From Plasmopara viticola (Eukaryota > Oomycota > Peronosporomycetes > Peronosporales > Peronosporaceae), in contig MBPM02000113.1 in the NCBI GenBank assembly GCA_001695595.3, positions 120,467 to 184,466 on the forward strand: a stretch of 64,000 nucleotides of DNA. Reading direction: 5' to 3'. The notes beneath the pieces were generated by a model. It saw only the letters and a list, made by a program, of their open reading frames with translations, did not search any database and was not told the origin of the DNA. How positions within the stretch are numbered: the first letter of the stretch is position 1; the number at the start of each line of letters is the position of its first letter. Of the stretch, positions 10,273-19,923 are shown piece by piece. The translations under genes and the position numbers were made by a program.

Positions 10273-11191
10273 GCCTGGGCACAAACTGCGTCCTTGGCTT
10301 CTTGCAGAGACTATTACTTAAGTGCAGGAGGTGGAGCTAAGCTGTTCATCGGGAGTTCTCAAGTGTGCTATGCACTGCGGATACGTGCGCGTGAGCACGT
10401 CTTGAGAGTTTGGTGTAAGTGCGGCGCAATGACATTAAACAGAATTTGACCAATAAACAAGGGGGTGAGTGGAAATTAACGGTTCCCTTAAATAATTACC
10501 CTATCGATCTACTATCGACAATCTGATCAGCATGCAACCCCTGTACCGAGAGACATCTTTCTTGTAAAGCTCCTTTAAACGGGACGCGAGCTCTTTCCGA
10601 AAAAGCCCGGCCTTATGTAACGACGTAGTAGATTTTCAGCACAGATTGCTGATAGGGGTAAATGAAGGTTTGTGGAAGAACATAATGCATTACAAGGATT
10701 AGTAGCCGTTTCTTGTCTCAGTATATTAGCAGATCAATTACATACATTGCAATTTGAAAGATTTGTGCGTCTGATCTTTCCAAGAGACTGTGTTATGAGC
10801 TTGACAAATAATTTTTCTACAATGTGTCACGGACCTTTCCCATCTCGTTTCTGCGAGCCGTCAGTCATCCCCCGATTTTTCGTTAGTCACCCCGCCTCAC
10901 GAACTTTCAATTTGCCTCAAAGAGTCAACGTAACTCCTTTACAACAAATTCTATAGCGTACTTCTCCACCACAAAATATTCAACGTTTTTCTCCGCCACA
11001 ATTGTGCTGCAAAATGGATATGTTGCTGTGATAAAATGCACAAAGAGGGTTAGCAATAGGGGCGATAGAGACATAGATGTTTTGATTCTTGCCTAGTCTC
11101 GCTGCAATATGCCACTTATACACGCTGGCGAAAGACCTCATCAGCCCGTGACCTCCAGCCATAGTACTGGCTGCTTATTCAGTCTTAAGAA
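10273..11191. other. No supportable gene
   Basis: Open frames at 10222-10449 and 10672-10956 (+) and 10980-11162 (-) have no recognised features. An inverted copy of the TAAGGGAACCGTT motif lies at 10478-10490. Confidence 0.4.
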
Positions 11192-11299
11192 ATGTCGCCA
11201 ACCGGTTCGACACTACAACTTCCACCTGAGTTCGAGCACGTCACCCGTGCCATAAATGCGCAAGCCGCCGCCTCGCAAGCAGCCGGAGTGCTGTTCTAG
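11192..11299 (+). other. Short coding-like fragment (35 codons)
   Basis: ATG to stop, GC-rich relative to its flanks, reading MSPTGSTLQLPPEFEHV and then an alanine/glutamine-rich end (INAQAAASQAAGVLF). It could be the truncated N-terminus of a retroelement gag-like protein, but this rests on composition alone. Confidence 0.2.
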
Positions 11300-11595
11300 C
11301 AGTTGGCTTAGTAATTTGAACAAACGAGGATGTAAGGTGTGCGGAAAACGAAGCAACAAACACATTTTATGTTAGCTTTCTTTGGGATTCTGCTCTTTGA
11401 AAATTATACATTTTTGCCTCGCTGTAGGTAATTGTTCATACACTAGAAAGTCCAGCTATTTTTCTGACTCTAAAATTTCGCATAGAAAATTACCGCAAAA
11501 CAAATCTTAAACTTCAGCCAATCAAGGCCAGTATTAGACTTATGTAGTATTTGTAGGGGTCCCGTGTTTATAATACCATTTTAGTAGTTGGTTGA
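11300..11595. other. AT-rich intergenic DNA
   Basis: No coding or RNA signal seen. Confidence 0.4.
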
Positions 11596-11621
11596 TTGTT
11601 GCATTAGCAACAATGCAACAA
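11596..11621. repeat. 10-bp inverted repeat upstream of the decarboxylase gene
   Basis: TTGTTGCATT and AATGCAACAA around the loop AGCAAC, about 85 bases before the ATG. It could be a regulator site or a small hairpin; no T-run follows it. Confidence 0.6.
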
Positions 11622-11667
11622 CTATTTGTTGTTTGTAAGTTCAACACTCGCCCATCGTTGCGTGCCG

Positions 11668-11683
11668 AACCACTTCACAATTT
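11668..11683 (+). promoter_or_regulatory. Oomycete-type Inr+FPR core promoter match
   Basis: AACCACTTCACAATTT fits the oomycete 16-nt core GCTCATTYYNCAWTTT at 12 of 16 positions, including the whole flanking-promoter half (YYNCAWTTT). It lies 21 bases before the ATG of the decarboxylase gene, a normal distance. Confidence 0.45.
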
Positions 11684-11704
11684 GCTGGCTTCCAGTTAGT
11701 TCCA

Positions 11705-12241
11705 ATGCCAGTCTCAGTACCTGGCTATCACACCAACACTCCTCTTCACCCTTCCTTTGATGAAGACATTCGTGACCTCCACCTTTTGTACGATTACGAT
11801 GCCGAAGACGCTGATGGTCAGCCCGAAAAGTGGCGCTATGAAATGTGGTTCTTTTCGGACAAGCGTATCGTTTACTCAATCCACGGCGGTCCCATGGCTG
11901 GCCGTTTAAATTATCAAACCGTGTCGTTTCAGTGCATTCGTCCGGGCGAGTTGTGGCAATGCAATTGGCTCGAAGAGACTGGTACCATAGTGTCCCTCGT
12001 ATACGACATAAAACAACAGAAGATTACTACTATGATTGGCTTTTCCAAGGGCCATTGGGAGCATCCCTTGGATGCTCATGGCGACAAGCGCAATCCAGAG
12101 GACTACGCGCGCTGGCGCAAACTGGCCGAGCACGGCACGAATCGCGACCGTCTCATAATGTGTGAACAGGCCACAATTCTCAAGACGTTCAAGGGCGCTG
12201 GAAATCTCGTGCCTGTCGATCCGGACTGCGAAACGCTTTAA
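11705..12241 (+). CDS. Phenolic acid decarboxylase
   Basis: 178 residues, close to the size of fungal-type enzymes. The family decarboxylates p-coumaric, ferulic and caffeic acids to vinylphenols without a cofactor, in the cytosol. Visible family blocks: LLYDYD (28-32, supplying the tyrosine pair Y29/Y31), WRYEMWFF (43-50), YSIHGGPMAGR (57-67, with the active-site arginine R67), WLEETGT (88-94, glutamate E90), GFSKGHWEHP (112-121) and KRNPEDYARWRKLAEHG (128-144). By correspondence with bacterial enzymes, all catalytic residues are present. A single exon with a good core-promoter match 21 bases upstream. The ATG at 11705 leaves a 20-25-residue extension before the fold, usual in eukaryotic members. 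Likely role: detoxifying plant hydroxycinnamates. The family is mainly bacterial and fungal, so lateral origin is possible but not shown here. Confidence 0.88.
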   Translation: MPVSVPGYHTNTPLHPSFDEDIRDLHLLYDYDAEDADGQPEKWRYEMWFFSDKRIVYSIHGGPMAGRLNYQTVSFQCIRPGELWQCNWLEETGTIVSLVYDIKQQKITTMIGFSKGHWEHPLDAHGDKRNPEDYARWRKLAEHGTNRDRLIMCEQATILKTFKGAGNLVPVDPDCETL

Positions 12242-12702
12242 CCTACTGCAAGTAGATGATTTACTTGTTGCATTACTGCTGTGATTGCCACGTTGATTTG
12301 ACTACTAGTAAATAGGCCATTTACCATTCTGAGTTGTCCAATTGCACGTCGTTTATTCCCGGCTGATTCTTTCGCATCACCTTGTGTTTTCATGTTTGTC
12401 CTTTCCATCCCGCGTCCTTGATTGTCTCCCTTTGCCAGGCCTTAACTCTAACCAGGACACAAAGGTTTTCACTCACGCTCAGTGGACACAACCTGCGCAG
12501 ACGATCGCAGCCTATACTTTTCTCAACATACTTTTGCGAAGTCTGCTTTGTACAGCAGATGGTGGATGTTGTACGTACGCAAAACAATTGTTATCAAAGA
12601 TCAAGAACTACCTCTAACAAGCCACACGACAAGACAACCCATAGAAACCAACGACACACTGTACTTTTCTAGCGAACCTTTGCACGGCGCTTAACCAGCA
12701 AA
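12242..12702. other. Intergenic region, no supportable gene
   Basis: Overlapping 60-96 codon frames on both strands have no recognisable features. Confidence 0.4.
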
Positions 12703-13857
12703 TCAGTCGTTGCCTTGAATTTGCCACAACGAATTTGCATGCTGCGCGGTATAGTGACACCAGATACCGCAAATCCGCGGCCGCGCAGCACAGTGGACGA
12801 TCCTTTGTTCGGGTGCTAGGCAAAAGCTCAGTCGTTTTGACGTGAACAGCATGTTCACGAGTGGCTTGCGTTGCTTGACGATGCCCAAGTGGAGTGCCGA
12901 TTTTCTGCGTGCATTAACGACATCGATGCTCTTGAACCATACACCCAAGGTGCGTACTATGCCGACGACTTCAAGCTCAGCGGCCTGCAGTAGCACAACA
13001 TAGAAAAAGTCCGGTTTCGCGAGCGTTGCGACGAGCGAGTAGCAGTTGCAGTAACGTCGTGTCATTGCGTCGCACAACGTTCGTCTGCGGCGTCCTTATT
13101 TGATCGGTCAGACTAATCGATGCACGCAATGAAATCTGCACATTTGTGACTTGTGCGGTCTGTTCGGGGTGTGTGCATGCGTGCAACGAACACCAACCGA
13201 ACGAGTTCTGCGCGTCTATGTGTGCGCCATTCTCCAGTAGGAGCTTGGAAAGCACATACTGTTCGTCAACTGTTGCAAAGAACAATGCCGCCTTGCTGTC
13301 CTGGTCAAGCGCACTCGTCTTTGCGCCGTGGCGTAGCAGAAGCTTGACAACGCTCCGTAAATGTATCAGTTGCAACGCATCTTCCTTGCGTCACCACCGG
13401 AGACAACTATTCGTTGCGAGCTATCAGTCTAGCCACCCAACTTACATCCACGACCGTATCAAGCAGTTCAAGCCTCGTGTCTTGAAAAAATTGCACGCAG
13501 AGCCTGTTCGTTGTGCCTCATGATTGTTGCCATCAATGCCGTGATGCCGCAACTACTACGTACTCGCCGCCGCCATCTGAAAGTCGAGGACATTGCATTC
13601 CCCAACCCATGCGGCATGGAGTGCAGAGGTTACAATCGGTGGAATCTGACTTGGTCACAGAAGGATGTGATGTCATCAGCAGAATTGTGCCACTGCTTCA
13701 TTACGTTGTTATGGTCACTTATTCAATTCAGTGCAAGCCACTCGGATATTATCTTTTCGAGACTTTGAATTGATTTGGTATCATCACATTTCTTAGCGTC
13801 AAGCAACGCCCGCTCAACCGGTTCAAAGGTGAGCGTGCTTGGCTTATTTGCCGCCAT
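12703..13857 (-). pseudogene. Ankyrin-repeat protein pseudogene
   Basis: Ankyrin-like segments lie in order on the minus strand but in different frames. An ATG at 13857 opens 44 codons (MAANKPSTLTFEPVERALLD...) ending at a stop at 13723. At 13468-13548 a fragment reads GITALMATIMRHNEQALRAI. At about 13190-13375 two repeats read VVKLLLRHGAKTSALD and LSKLLLENGAHIDAQNSFGW. At 12703-13000 further degraded repeats read VNARRKSALHLGIVKQRK. At least three frame changes and several stops separate them. Some breaks could be introns, but no clean donor/acceptor set restores one frame, so a decayed gene is the better reading. Ankyrin repeats mediate protein binding; the original partner cannot be inferred. 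Confidence 0.6.
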
Positions 13858-16436
13858 GACCGCATCTCGTACCACTTCTGAGGTTGAAATGACAGACCTT
13901 GCTGGAATGGTAGCTTATATGGAATTAATTTTTTGAGTCAGACCTACCTCTAAATTAGAATACTACGAATATAGGCGTCTAATTAATCAGACAGCAGGCT
14001 AATCCTGGACCTGTTTTCCATGCTGATATTTAATACATGCTTCGAACTTTTAAGCGCCATTGTAAAATTTGTGTCCTTGACCATTCTAATGCTGACTGAA
14101 ATTCGCAGTACGATGGTTGACCATGGCCCATTTTTGCGTGCAAGTCGATATTGCAATATGGCGTGGCTGCAATCACTGAGCGCAGTGGCTTGCAAAGCTA
14201 CTCCAAAAAATTTCCTTCTTCACGCGCGTTCAGCGTAGCAAACATTGCCTAGATGATGCAAATATGGTGCGTAGTGCCGCTATCGCCTCTCACGTCATAG
14301 GTATACTCTTGCCTTTGATAGACATTGTTGACTGCACCTCCAACGCGTTTGGCTCCTCGTCAAGTCCTTCGACTGTCATCTCTTTGCTTGGTCAGCCCCT
14401 CTCCAGCATGTGCCCCAATATTGCTGCAGCATTATTACTAGTGAGACTCAGCCGCCGCATTGAAAGCCATTACTGATGGTCGAAATCATTTGTCTCGTCT
14501 CTTGATGTACTCGTTCGTTAGCTTATACTATCTTCTTACATCTTCAACTCTGCACTAAACCAACACTACAATCTTGTAGCTGTTAAGTAGACAGCGTAGG
14601 AAATATAATATGCAGTCCTCATCCTTCATTTTGGCTCCATTTCCGCTAAACTCGGTGCCGACTCCCTTCAAGTGTTAAATACTGTTGGTACCCTCAGTCA
14701 TCTCCATGCTGGAAATCTATTGCTTTGAGAAGCTGCGATTCACTACGAAGCGTTCTTGAACGACTCATCCTTTTCTCGTAGCCGCCAACCACGTAATGGC
14801 AGTCCACGGTCAAATGCAGCAGTATCGACTTAAAAGCAAAGATACATGCCTTGACGTATCCATCCTTCGCACGATATTTTTTAGTGATCTGGTTTACGAC
14901 ATGCAAATCCGATCTGGTCAGAAACGCGCCAGGCATGTAGCCTTTTCAGAGTGTCTTTACATTTGTCGCTGGCAACCTAGGTGGAGAAGTCGTGTGCAAT
15001 AATTAAAATTATAACGTGTCAGGTTGTGTGGAGTTGTAGCGTCGTGAAAGTTAAGATTCTTTTTGGAGCCGGTAAAAAACAAAATGACATTTGTGGTGAG
15101 GATTAGTAGTTGTTTGAGCTTGCAGTACTCTCTGTCCTTTCAACTCACTCGTCCGGCTTCATAGACTTGTCGAACGTAAGATTGTGCTGAATCGTTGTAA
15201 CTTTCATCAACAGTAATTGGGTGCATATGGATACGAGCCCGCTAAGTATGCAGTATGAATGCAAACCCATTCATTTAACGTAGTAATCTCGTTCTGTACG
15301 CAATTAAACGCTTCGAACTCGCATAAATCGAACATTTGAGACACAGTTCGGTGAGAAGTTGTCTGTTTGATGTTGCAATTTCAATGCGATAAATAGTAAT
15401 GCCTTACTTTCTAGTAGATGAGAGCTTATTTAACGCACTTTACTTATTCAATTGCGTCTTACCATGCTGTGAGGTGTGATGGAGTCGCACAACACCTTGC
15501 ATTGAGTAGGCATACTGGAAGATCTAAATATTCCTGCAAACGTCCGTGCACTATGTCAGGTTTTTCGGCAATGACTGACAATCTAGTTGCATATCGATCA
15601 CGTTTTTTATCTCACCAATCATATTAAACATACACTGCACTTAACACTGTAATTTTAGGCATAAACTATATTCATTCCGGTAACTTTCGGTATACCTTAG
15701 CACGCAAATAATATAAACACCGACAGGATGCCTGTCGCGACCAGCAGACCCCATTCTTTTACGGCTTGAATTTCTATTAATAATCAGCTAGAACTGTGTT
15801 TTTGGGTTTACCACACAATCACAGTTTTATGTATTGGCTCGCTACATCCTCTTAGGTCACTTTCAGTAGGAGGTATAGAGATAAGTTCTAGTCATCACTC
15901 ATTGACTCTAAAGCAAAGGTGATATGGTTATAGCAATTACTAGACCGACAACATAGAGGTCTGATGATCGATCAGTCTTCCAAACGGTAGCACCCGAAAA
16001 ATAATTCTTTGGCTTCCACAAGACTTACTGCATCAACATCGGTCTCGTGTCGATGGCTGCACCAGTATTAAGAGCAGTAATCCTTAAAAGGTCTGCCACA
16101 CAATTCCGCAGCCAGGAATACTCAGAAAAGCTTCTTTTCACCACTGGCAGACGAAGTTGCTCCTCGTAATTGGGTAAGCGGATTATCGGATGAGGTAGTA
16201 TGCTTGGGGCGCATTCCTTGCGCGGGATCAATGTTGCCATAACAATTCTACCGCCCAAAAATACATTCCAAAAGATCTTGAACGTCAGATTGTTCGGTTA
16301 TGCTATGGTGTCAACCAGAAAGCAAGAAGTCAGGAGCTTCTGGGAAAAGACCAGCCTTTGTTGATGGGGTCACCGTGATTGGGGTCCAGTGAGGTGAAAG
16401 ACGCCAACTCTCGGTAGCCAGGATTTTGACGCAGCA
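13858..16436. other. No supportable gene
   Basis: Scattered frames of 60-80 codons on both strands. The minus-strand frames at 14694-14936 and 16025-16258 look mildly coding-like by composition but match no family I know. Probably decayed genes or mobile-element debris. Confidence 0.4.
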
Positions 16437-16531
16437 ATCTGACTCGGCCACATAAAGCTACGTCAGTGACTTTGTTTTTTGCTAGTTGGGACGGCCAATT
16501 TCCTTGGTGCTCGGCTGTGGCCGAGTCAGAT
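16437..16531. repeat. Perfect 16-bp inverted repeat, 63-bp spacer
   Basis: ATCTGACTCGGCCACA at 16437-16452 and its exact reverse complement at 16516-16531. The 95-bp span could be a very small MITE-like element or a hairpin. I see no clear target-site duplication. Confidence 0.75.
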
Positions 16532-17135
16532 AGGTGCGTTAGTAAATTTAGCCAAGTGAGCCCCAGGTTTGACTATCCTCTTAAAACGCATATTTTTTAA
16601 GAAAACGACGTTAGTCCTATGGCCGATATGACAATGGCTACGAGCATGATTGGCCTCCGTGCGGTCATTTTTCCTCGCCTTACCTACAAGGTCGAGCACA
16701 TGATCAACGGTGATGAGGCTCGCACAGAGCTTGCAATCCTGAGGATCGATGTACCGCTCGAAACATCCCGGAGATAATAGTAGGCCGCGTCGAGATCGTC
16801 TCGAATGGTCTGCTGCTGACATCATTTAGTGGGCTTCCAATATCTGAAATAGGATTTGCTAAGAAACGGCGGTAAAGTGCGTGTTTCTATCGACTCTATC
16901 GTGTTCATAAGGTTGTGATATTGAAGATAGCCTGTTAAATTAGACCATCTCAATAAGGCGGCGCACGAACACTACTGTGCTCATGCTATCAAAAATATAC
17001 GGCAGTCCAAAGTCAAAGGTGTGGTCCACAAAATTCCAGCAGTCCGTTGATATTGAAAGGCTCAGAAAAGAAGCCGATGTGTGAACCACGGGTTTGGCCC
17101 GCTGACAGGTCGAACAGACTCTCCGGTTCTGGCCA
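16526..17135 (-). mobile_element. Ty3/gypsy integrase relic
   Basis: On the minus strand, 16940-17135 encodes VCSTCQRAKP (the CxxC half of the integrase HHCC finger followed by QRxKP) and then STDCWNFVDHTFDFGLPYIF and VVFVRRLIEMV, matching the start of a gypsy integrase core (first catalytic aspartate region DFxxGLP). Downstream in another frame, 16526-16825 ends TNVVFLKNMRFKRIVKPGAH, resembling the segment after the core. Frame breaks and missing middle sequence make it inactive. Its right end is cut exactly where array sequence begins. Confidence 0.6.
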
Positions 17136-17255
17136 TGATTGTCAGCTATTGCAATAGACAAACGCGTCTTCTACTGATCCGTAAAAAAATTAAGGAATAT
17201 AAGAAGCAAGGAAATGTGAAACATGAGTACGATGTTGTCGATAAAAATAGATTGG

Positions 17256-17328
17256 TATCAGTGGAGAGGATCGAACCCTCGATCTCGAGCGTGTAAAATT
17301 TACGTCCTTACCACAAGACGACTGTGAC
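17256..17328 (-). pseudogene. Minus-strand tRNA-Val(TAC) relic
   Basis: 73 nt. The T arm GAGGG-TTCGATC-CTCTC and 3' end CACTGATA survive. The acceptor (GTCACAG) and anticodon stem (TAAAT against GCTCG) no longer pair. It sits between an inverted spacer A and an inverted spacer B. Confidence 0.8.
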
Positions 17329-17361
17329 AATTTGTTTCGTACAATGGCCTCACAACGCATA

Positions 17362-17440
17362 ACGCTTAATCGTATTCAGTGTTTTTAACGTTGGCTTTAC
17401 GCTACGCTTAATCGTATTCAGTGTTTTTAACGTTGGCTTT
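17362..17440. repeat. 37-bp tandem duplication inside the inverted spacer
   Basis: Copies 17362-17398 and 17404-17440 share ACGCTTAATCGTATTCAGTG and the next 17 bases exactly, separated by 5 bases. Confidence 0.9.
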
Positions 17441-17477
17441 CATATCGACCAGACCGTGTTAGCGTTCGCTCTTTTAA

Positions 17478-17491
17478 ATATATATATATAT
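17478..17491. repeat. (AT)7 microsatellite
   Basis: An expansion of the short TATATA tract found in ordinary spacer A. Confidence 0.85.
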
Positions 17492-17591
17492 GGAAATACA
17501 ACATAAAGTGGTTAGCATCTCAAATAGAGATGACAGCGCACCAAAGAAAAGTGGAACAAGAGAACGTTTTGGTCAATAGATATCAATGTGA

Positions 17592-17640
17592 TATCAGAGA
17601 AGCGGATGGAGCTCTCGATCTCAAGCGTGTAAAGCTCGCG
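17592..17640 (-). pseudogene. Truncated minus-strand tRNA-Val(TAC) at the inversion junction
   Basis: Only the 3' two thirds remain (CGCGAGCTTTACACGCTTGA onward). The T loop is scrambled. The 5' end stops abruptly at 17640, where plus-strand spacer sequence begins. Confidence 0.8.
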
Positions 17641-17764
17641 GCTCAAGCTCGAAAAATACGGTGGTACTAAGTCGTCTTTGGTCTGCTTAATAAAAAAGCC
17701 AACGTATAAGACACTGAATACGATTCAGCGTAATGTATTGTGAGGCCATTGTATAAAACAAACC

Positions 17765-17837
17765 GTCAGTGTCGTCTAGTGGTTCGGACGCGAGCTTCAC
17801 ACGCTCGAGATCGAGGGTTCGATCCCCTCCACTGATA
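17765..17837 (+). tRNA. tRNA-Val(CAC) copy 1, B-type
   Basis: All stems pair. The D loop ends TTC instead of TTA. First plus-strand unit of the array. Confidence 0.9.
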
Positions 17838-18109
17838 TCGATTTTCTTATCGACAATATCGTACTCTTGTTTCACATTTTTTTGCTCCTCAAATTTCTTC
17901 AGATCATTATGGATCAGTAGAGGACGCGTTTGTCTGAATTAATTTGATATTGCAATAGCTGACAATCAAGACGACGGTGTCACATTCGATGATGTTCGAA
18001 CAATAAGAAGCTGTCGGTGTCATCAAGCGAGCTCGAAATGTAGCCTTTATACAAGATTTTGGGCAGATATACGAGTTATATGTCGTAAGGCTATTGCATA
18101 AATTATTCT
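17838..18109 (+). repeat. Spacer B (type example)
   Basis: About 272 bp, found after every B-type tRNA. Landmarks: a T-rich start, CGACAATATCGTACTCTTG, TTGCTCCTCAGATT, GATATTGCAATAGCTGACAA and ATACGAGTTAT, then GGCCATTGCATAAATTATTC just before the next tRNA. Its two ends are clearly related to those of spacer A, so the spacers share an ancestor. No gene seen. Confidence 0.85.
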
Positions 18110-18182
18110 GTCAGTGTCGTCTAGTGGTTAGGACGCGAGCTTCACACGCTCGAGATCGAGGGTTCATTCCCCTCCTCTGATA
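18110..18182 (+). tRNA. tRNA-Val(CAC) copy 2, A-type
   Basis: T loop reads TTCATTC (bases 57-58 altered), weakening box B. Confidence 0.75.
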
Positions 18183-18455
18183 TCATATTATTTCTTTTTG
18201 ACCAAAATGTTCCCTTGCTCCACTTTTCTTTGGTGCGCTGTCATCTCTTTCTTGATGCTTATCACTTCAGCTTGTGTTTCCATTTATATATTAGAGCGAA
18301 CGCTAGCACGACAGATGACACTGCCGCAGTGGCCCAAGCTCGAGCAATACGGTGGTACCAGGACGGCTTTGATCTGCTCATTATAAAAGCCAGCGTACAA
18401 GAGGCTAATTACGATTAAGATTTATGTGTTGCCAGGCCATACTATACAATAATCT
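18183..18455 (+). repeat. Spacer A (type example)
   Basis: About 273 bp, found after every A-type tRNA. Landmarks: ATTATTTCTTTTTGACC, TCTTGCTCCACTTTTC, GGTGCGCTGTC, TTATATATTAGAGCGAACGC, TGACACTGCCGCAGTGGCCC, ATAAAAGCCAGCGTACAAG and TGTTGCCAGGCCATACTATAC. Many copies contain a 62-codon open frame starting at the T-run; I judge it non-coding. Confidence 0.85.
18195..18199 (+). terminator. Pol III terminator, spacer A type (example)
   Basis: A T5 run 13 bases after the tRNA 3' end, preceded by TTTC. The same TTTCTTTTTG lies after most A-type copies; some have TCTCTTATTG, where the run is broken and termination would be weaker. Confidence 0.6.
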
Positions 18456-18525
18456 GTCAGTGTCGTCTAGTTAGGACGCGAGCTTCACACGCTCGAGATC
18501 GAGGCTTCGATCCCCTCCTCTGATA
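18456..18525 (+). pseudogene. tRNA-Val(CAC) copy 3, A-type, D-loop deletion
   Basis: 70 nt. The D loop is AGTTA, lacking the G18-G19 pair, and base 53 is C. Unlikely to fold properly. Confidence 0.75.
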
Positions 18526-18802
18526 TCATATTATTTCTTTTTGACCAAAATGTTCTCTCGCTCCACTTTTTTTTGGTGCGCTGTCTTCTCTTTTTTGAAG
18601 CTTATCACTTTAGGTTGTATTTCCATATATATTTATAGAAGCGAACGCTAACACCATAGATGACACTGCCGCAGTGGCCCAAGCTCGAGCAATACGGCGG
18701 TACTGAGTCGTCTTTGATCTGTTCGATAAAAAAACCAACGTATAAGACATTGAAAACGATTCAGCGTTATGTGTTTTTCGAGGCCATTGTACAAAACAAG
18801 TT

Positions 18803-18875
18803 GTCAGTGTCGTCTAGTGGTTGGGACGCGAGTTTTACACGCTCGAGATCGAGGGTTCGATCCCCTCCACTGATA
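18803..18875 (+). tRNA. tRNA-Val(TAC) copy 4, B-type
   Basis: UAC B form with D loop AGTGGTTG. All stems pair. Confidence 0.88.
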
Positions 18876-19150
18876 TCAAATTATTTTTATCGACAATATC
18901 GTACTCTTGTTTCACATTTTTTTGCTCCTCAGATTTCTTGAGATTATTACGGATCAGTAGAGGACGCGTTTGTCTGAATTAATTTGATATTGCAATAGCT
19001 GACAATCAAGACGACAACGTCACGGTCGATGATGTTCGGGCAATAATAAGGCTGTCGGTGTCATCAAGCGAGCTCGAAATGTAGCCTTTATACACGCCAT
19101 TGGGCAGATATACGAGTTATATGTCGTGAAGCCATTGCATAAATTATTCT

Positions 19151-19223
19151 GTCAGTGTCGTCTAGTGGTAAGGACGCAAGCTTCACAAGCTCGAGATCGA
19201 AGGTTCGATCCCCTCCTCTGATA
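19151..19223 (+). tRNA. tRNA-Val(CAC) copy 5, A-type
   Basis: D loop AGTGGTAA, anticodon stem CAAGC (A28-C42 mismatch), loop TTCACAA, T stem GAAGG. Confidence 0.7.
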
Positions 19224-19502
19224 TCATATTATTTCTTTTTGACCAAAATGTTCTCTTGCTCCGTTTTTCTTTGGTGCGCTGTCTTCTCTAATTCGATGCT
19301 TATCACTTAAGGTTGTATTTCCATAAATATATTTATAAGAGCGAACGCTAACACGACAGATGACACTGCCGCAGTGGCCCAAGCTCGAGCAATACGGCGG
19401 TACTAAGTCGTCTTTGATCTGCTCGATAAAAAAGCCAACGTATAAGACATTGAATACGATTCATCGTTATGTGTTTTTCGAGGCCATTGTACAAAACAAA
19501 TT

Positions 19503-19575
19503 GTCAGTGTCGTCTAGTGTTTAGGACGCGAGCTTCACACGCTCGAGATCGAGGGTTCAATCCCCACCACTGATA
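19503..19575 (+). tRNA. tRNA-Val(CAC) copy 6, B-type
   Basis: D loop AGTGTTTA, T loop TTCAATC and an A50-A64 mismatch in the T stem. Confidence 0.7.
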
Positions 19576-19850
19576 TCAATTTATTTTTATCGGCAATATC
19601 GTACTCTTGTTTCACCTTTTTTTGCTCCTCAGATTTCTTGAGATTATTACGGATCAGTAGAGGACGCGTTTGTCTGAATTAATTTGATATTGCAATAGCT
19701 GACAATCAAGACGACGGTGTCACGGTCGATGATGTTCGGGCAATAATAAGGCTGTCGGTGTCATCAAGCGAGCTCGAAATGTAGCCTTTATACACGCCAT
19801 TGGGCAGATATACGAGTTATATGTCGTGAAGCCATTGCATAAATTATTCT

Positions 19851-19923
19851 GTCAGTGTCGTCTAGTGGTAAGGACGCAAGCTTCACACGCTCGAGATCGA
19901 GGGTTCGATCCCCTCCTCTGATA
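19851..19923 (+). tRNA. tRNA-Val(CAC) copy 7, A-type
   Basis: D loop AGTGGTAA; anticodon stem CAAGC gives an A28-C42 mismatch. Confidence 0.78.

Larger units (their letters stand above)
17136..17640 (-). repeat. Inverted head of the tRNA array
   Basis: Reading the minus strand from 17640: a truncated tRNA, a full spacer A (with CCAAAACGTTCTCTTG and GGTGCGCTGTCATC), a full-length decayed tRNA and the first 120 bp or so of spacer B, which stops at 17136 in gypsy sequence. From 17641 the same sequence family runs on the plus strand, so the array edge is an inverted junction. Confidence 0.85.

Noticed and set aside
11845..12165. 106-codon frame overlapping the decarboxylase
   Set aside because: A shadow in another frame; the decarboxylase motifs fix the real one.
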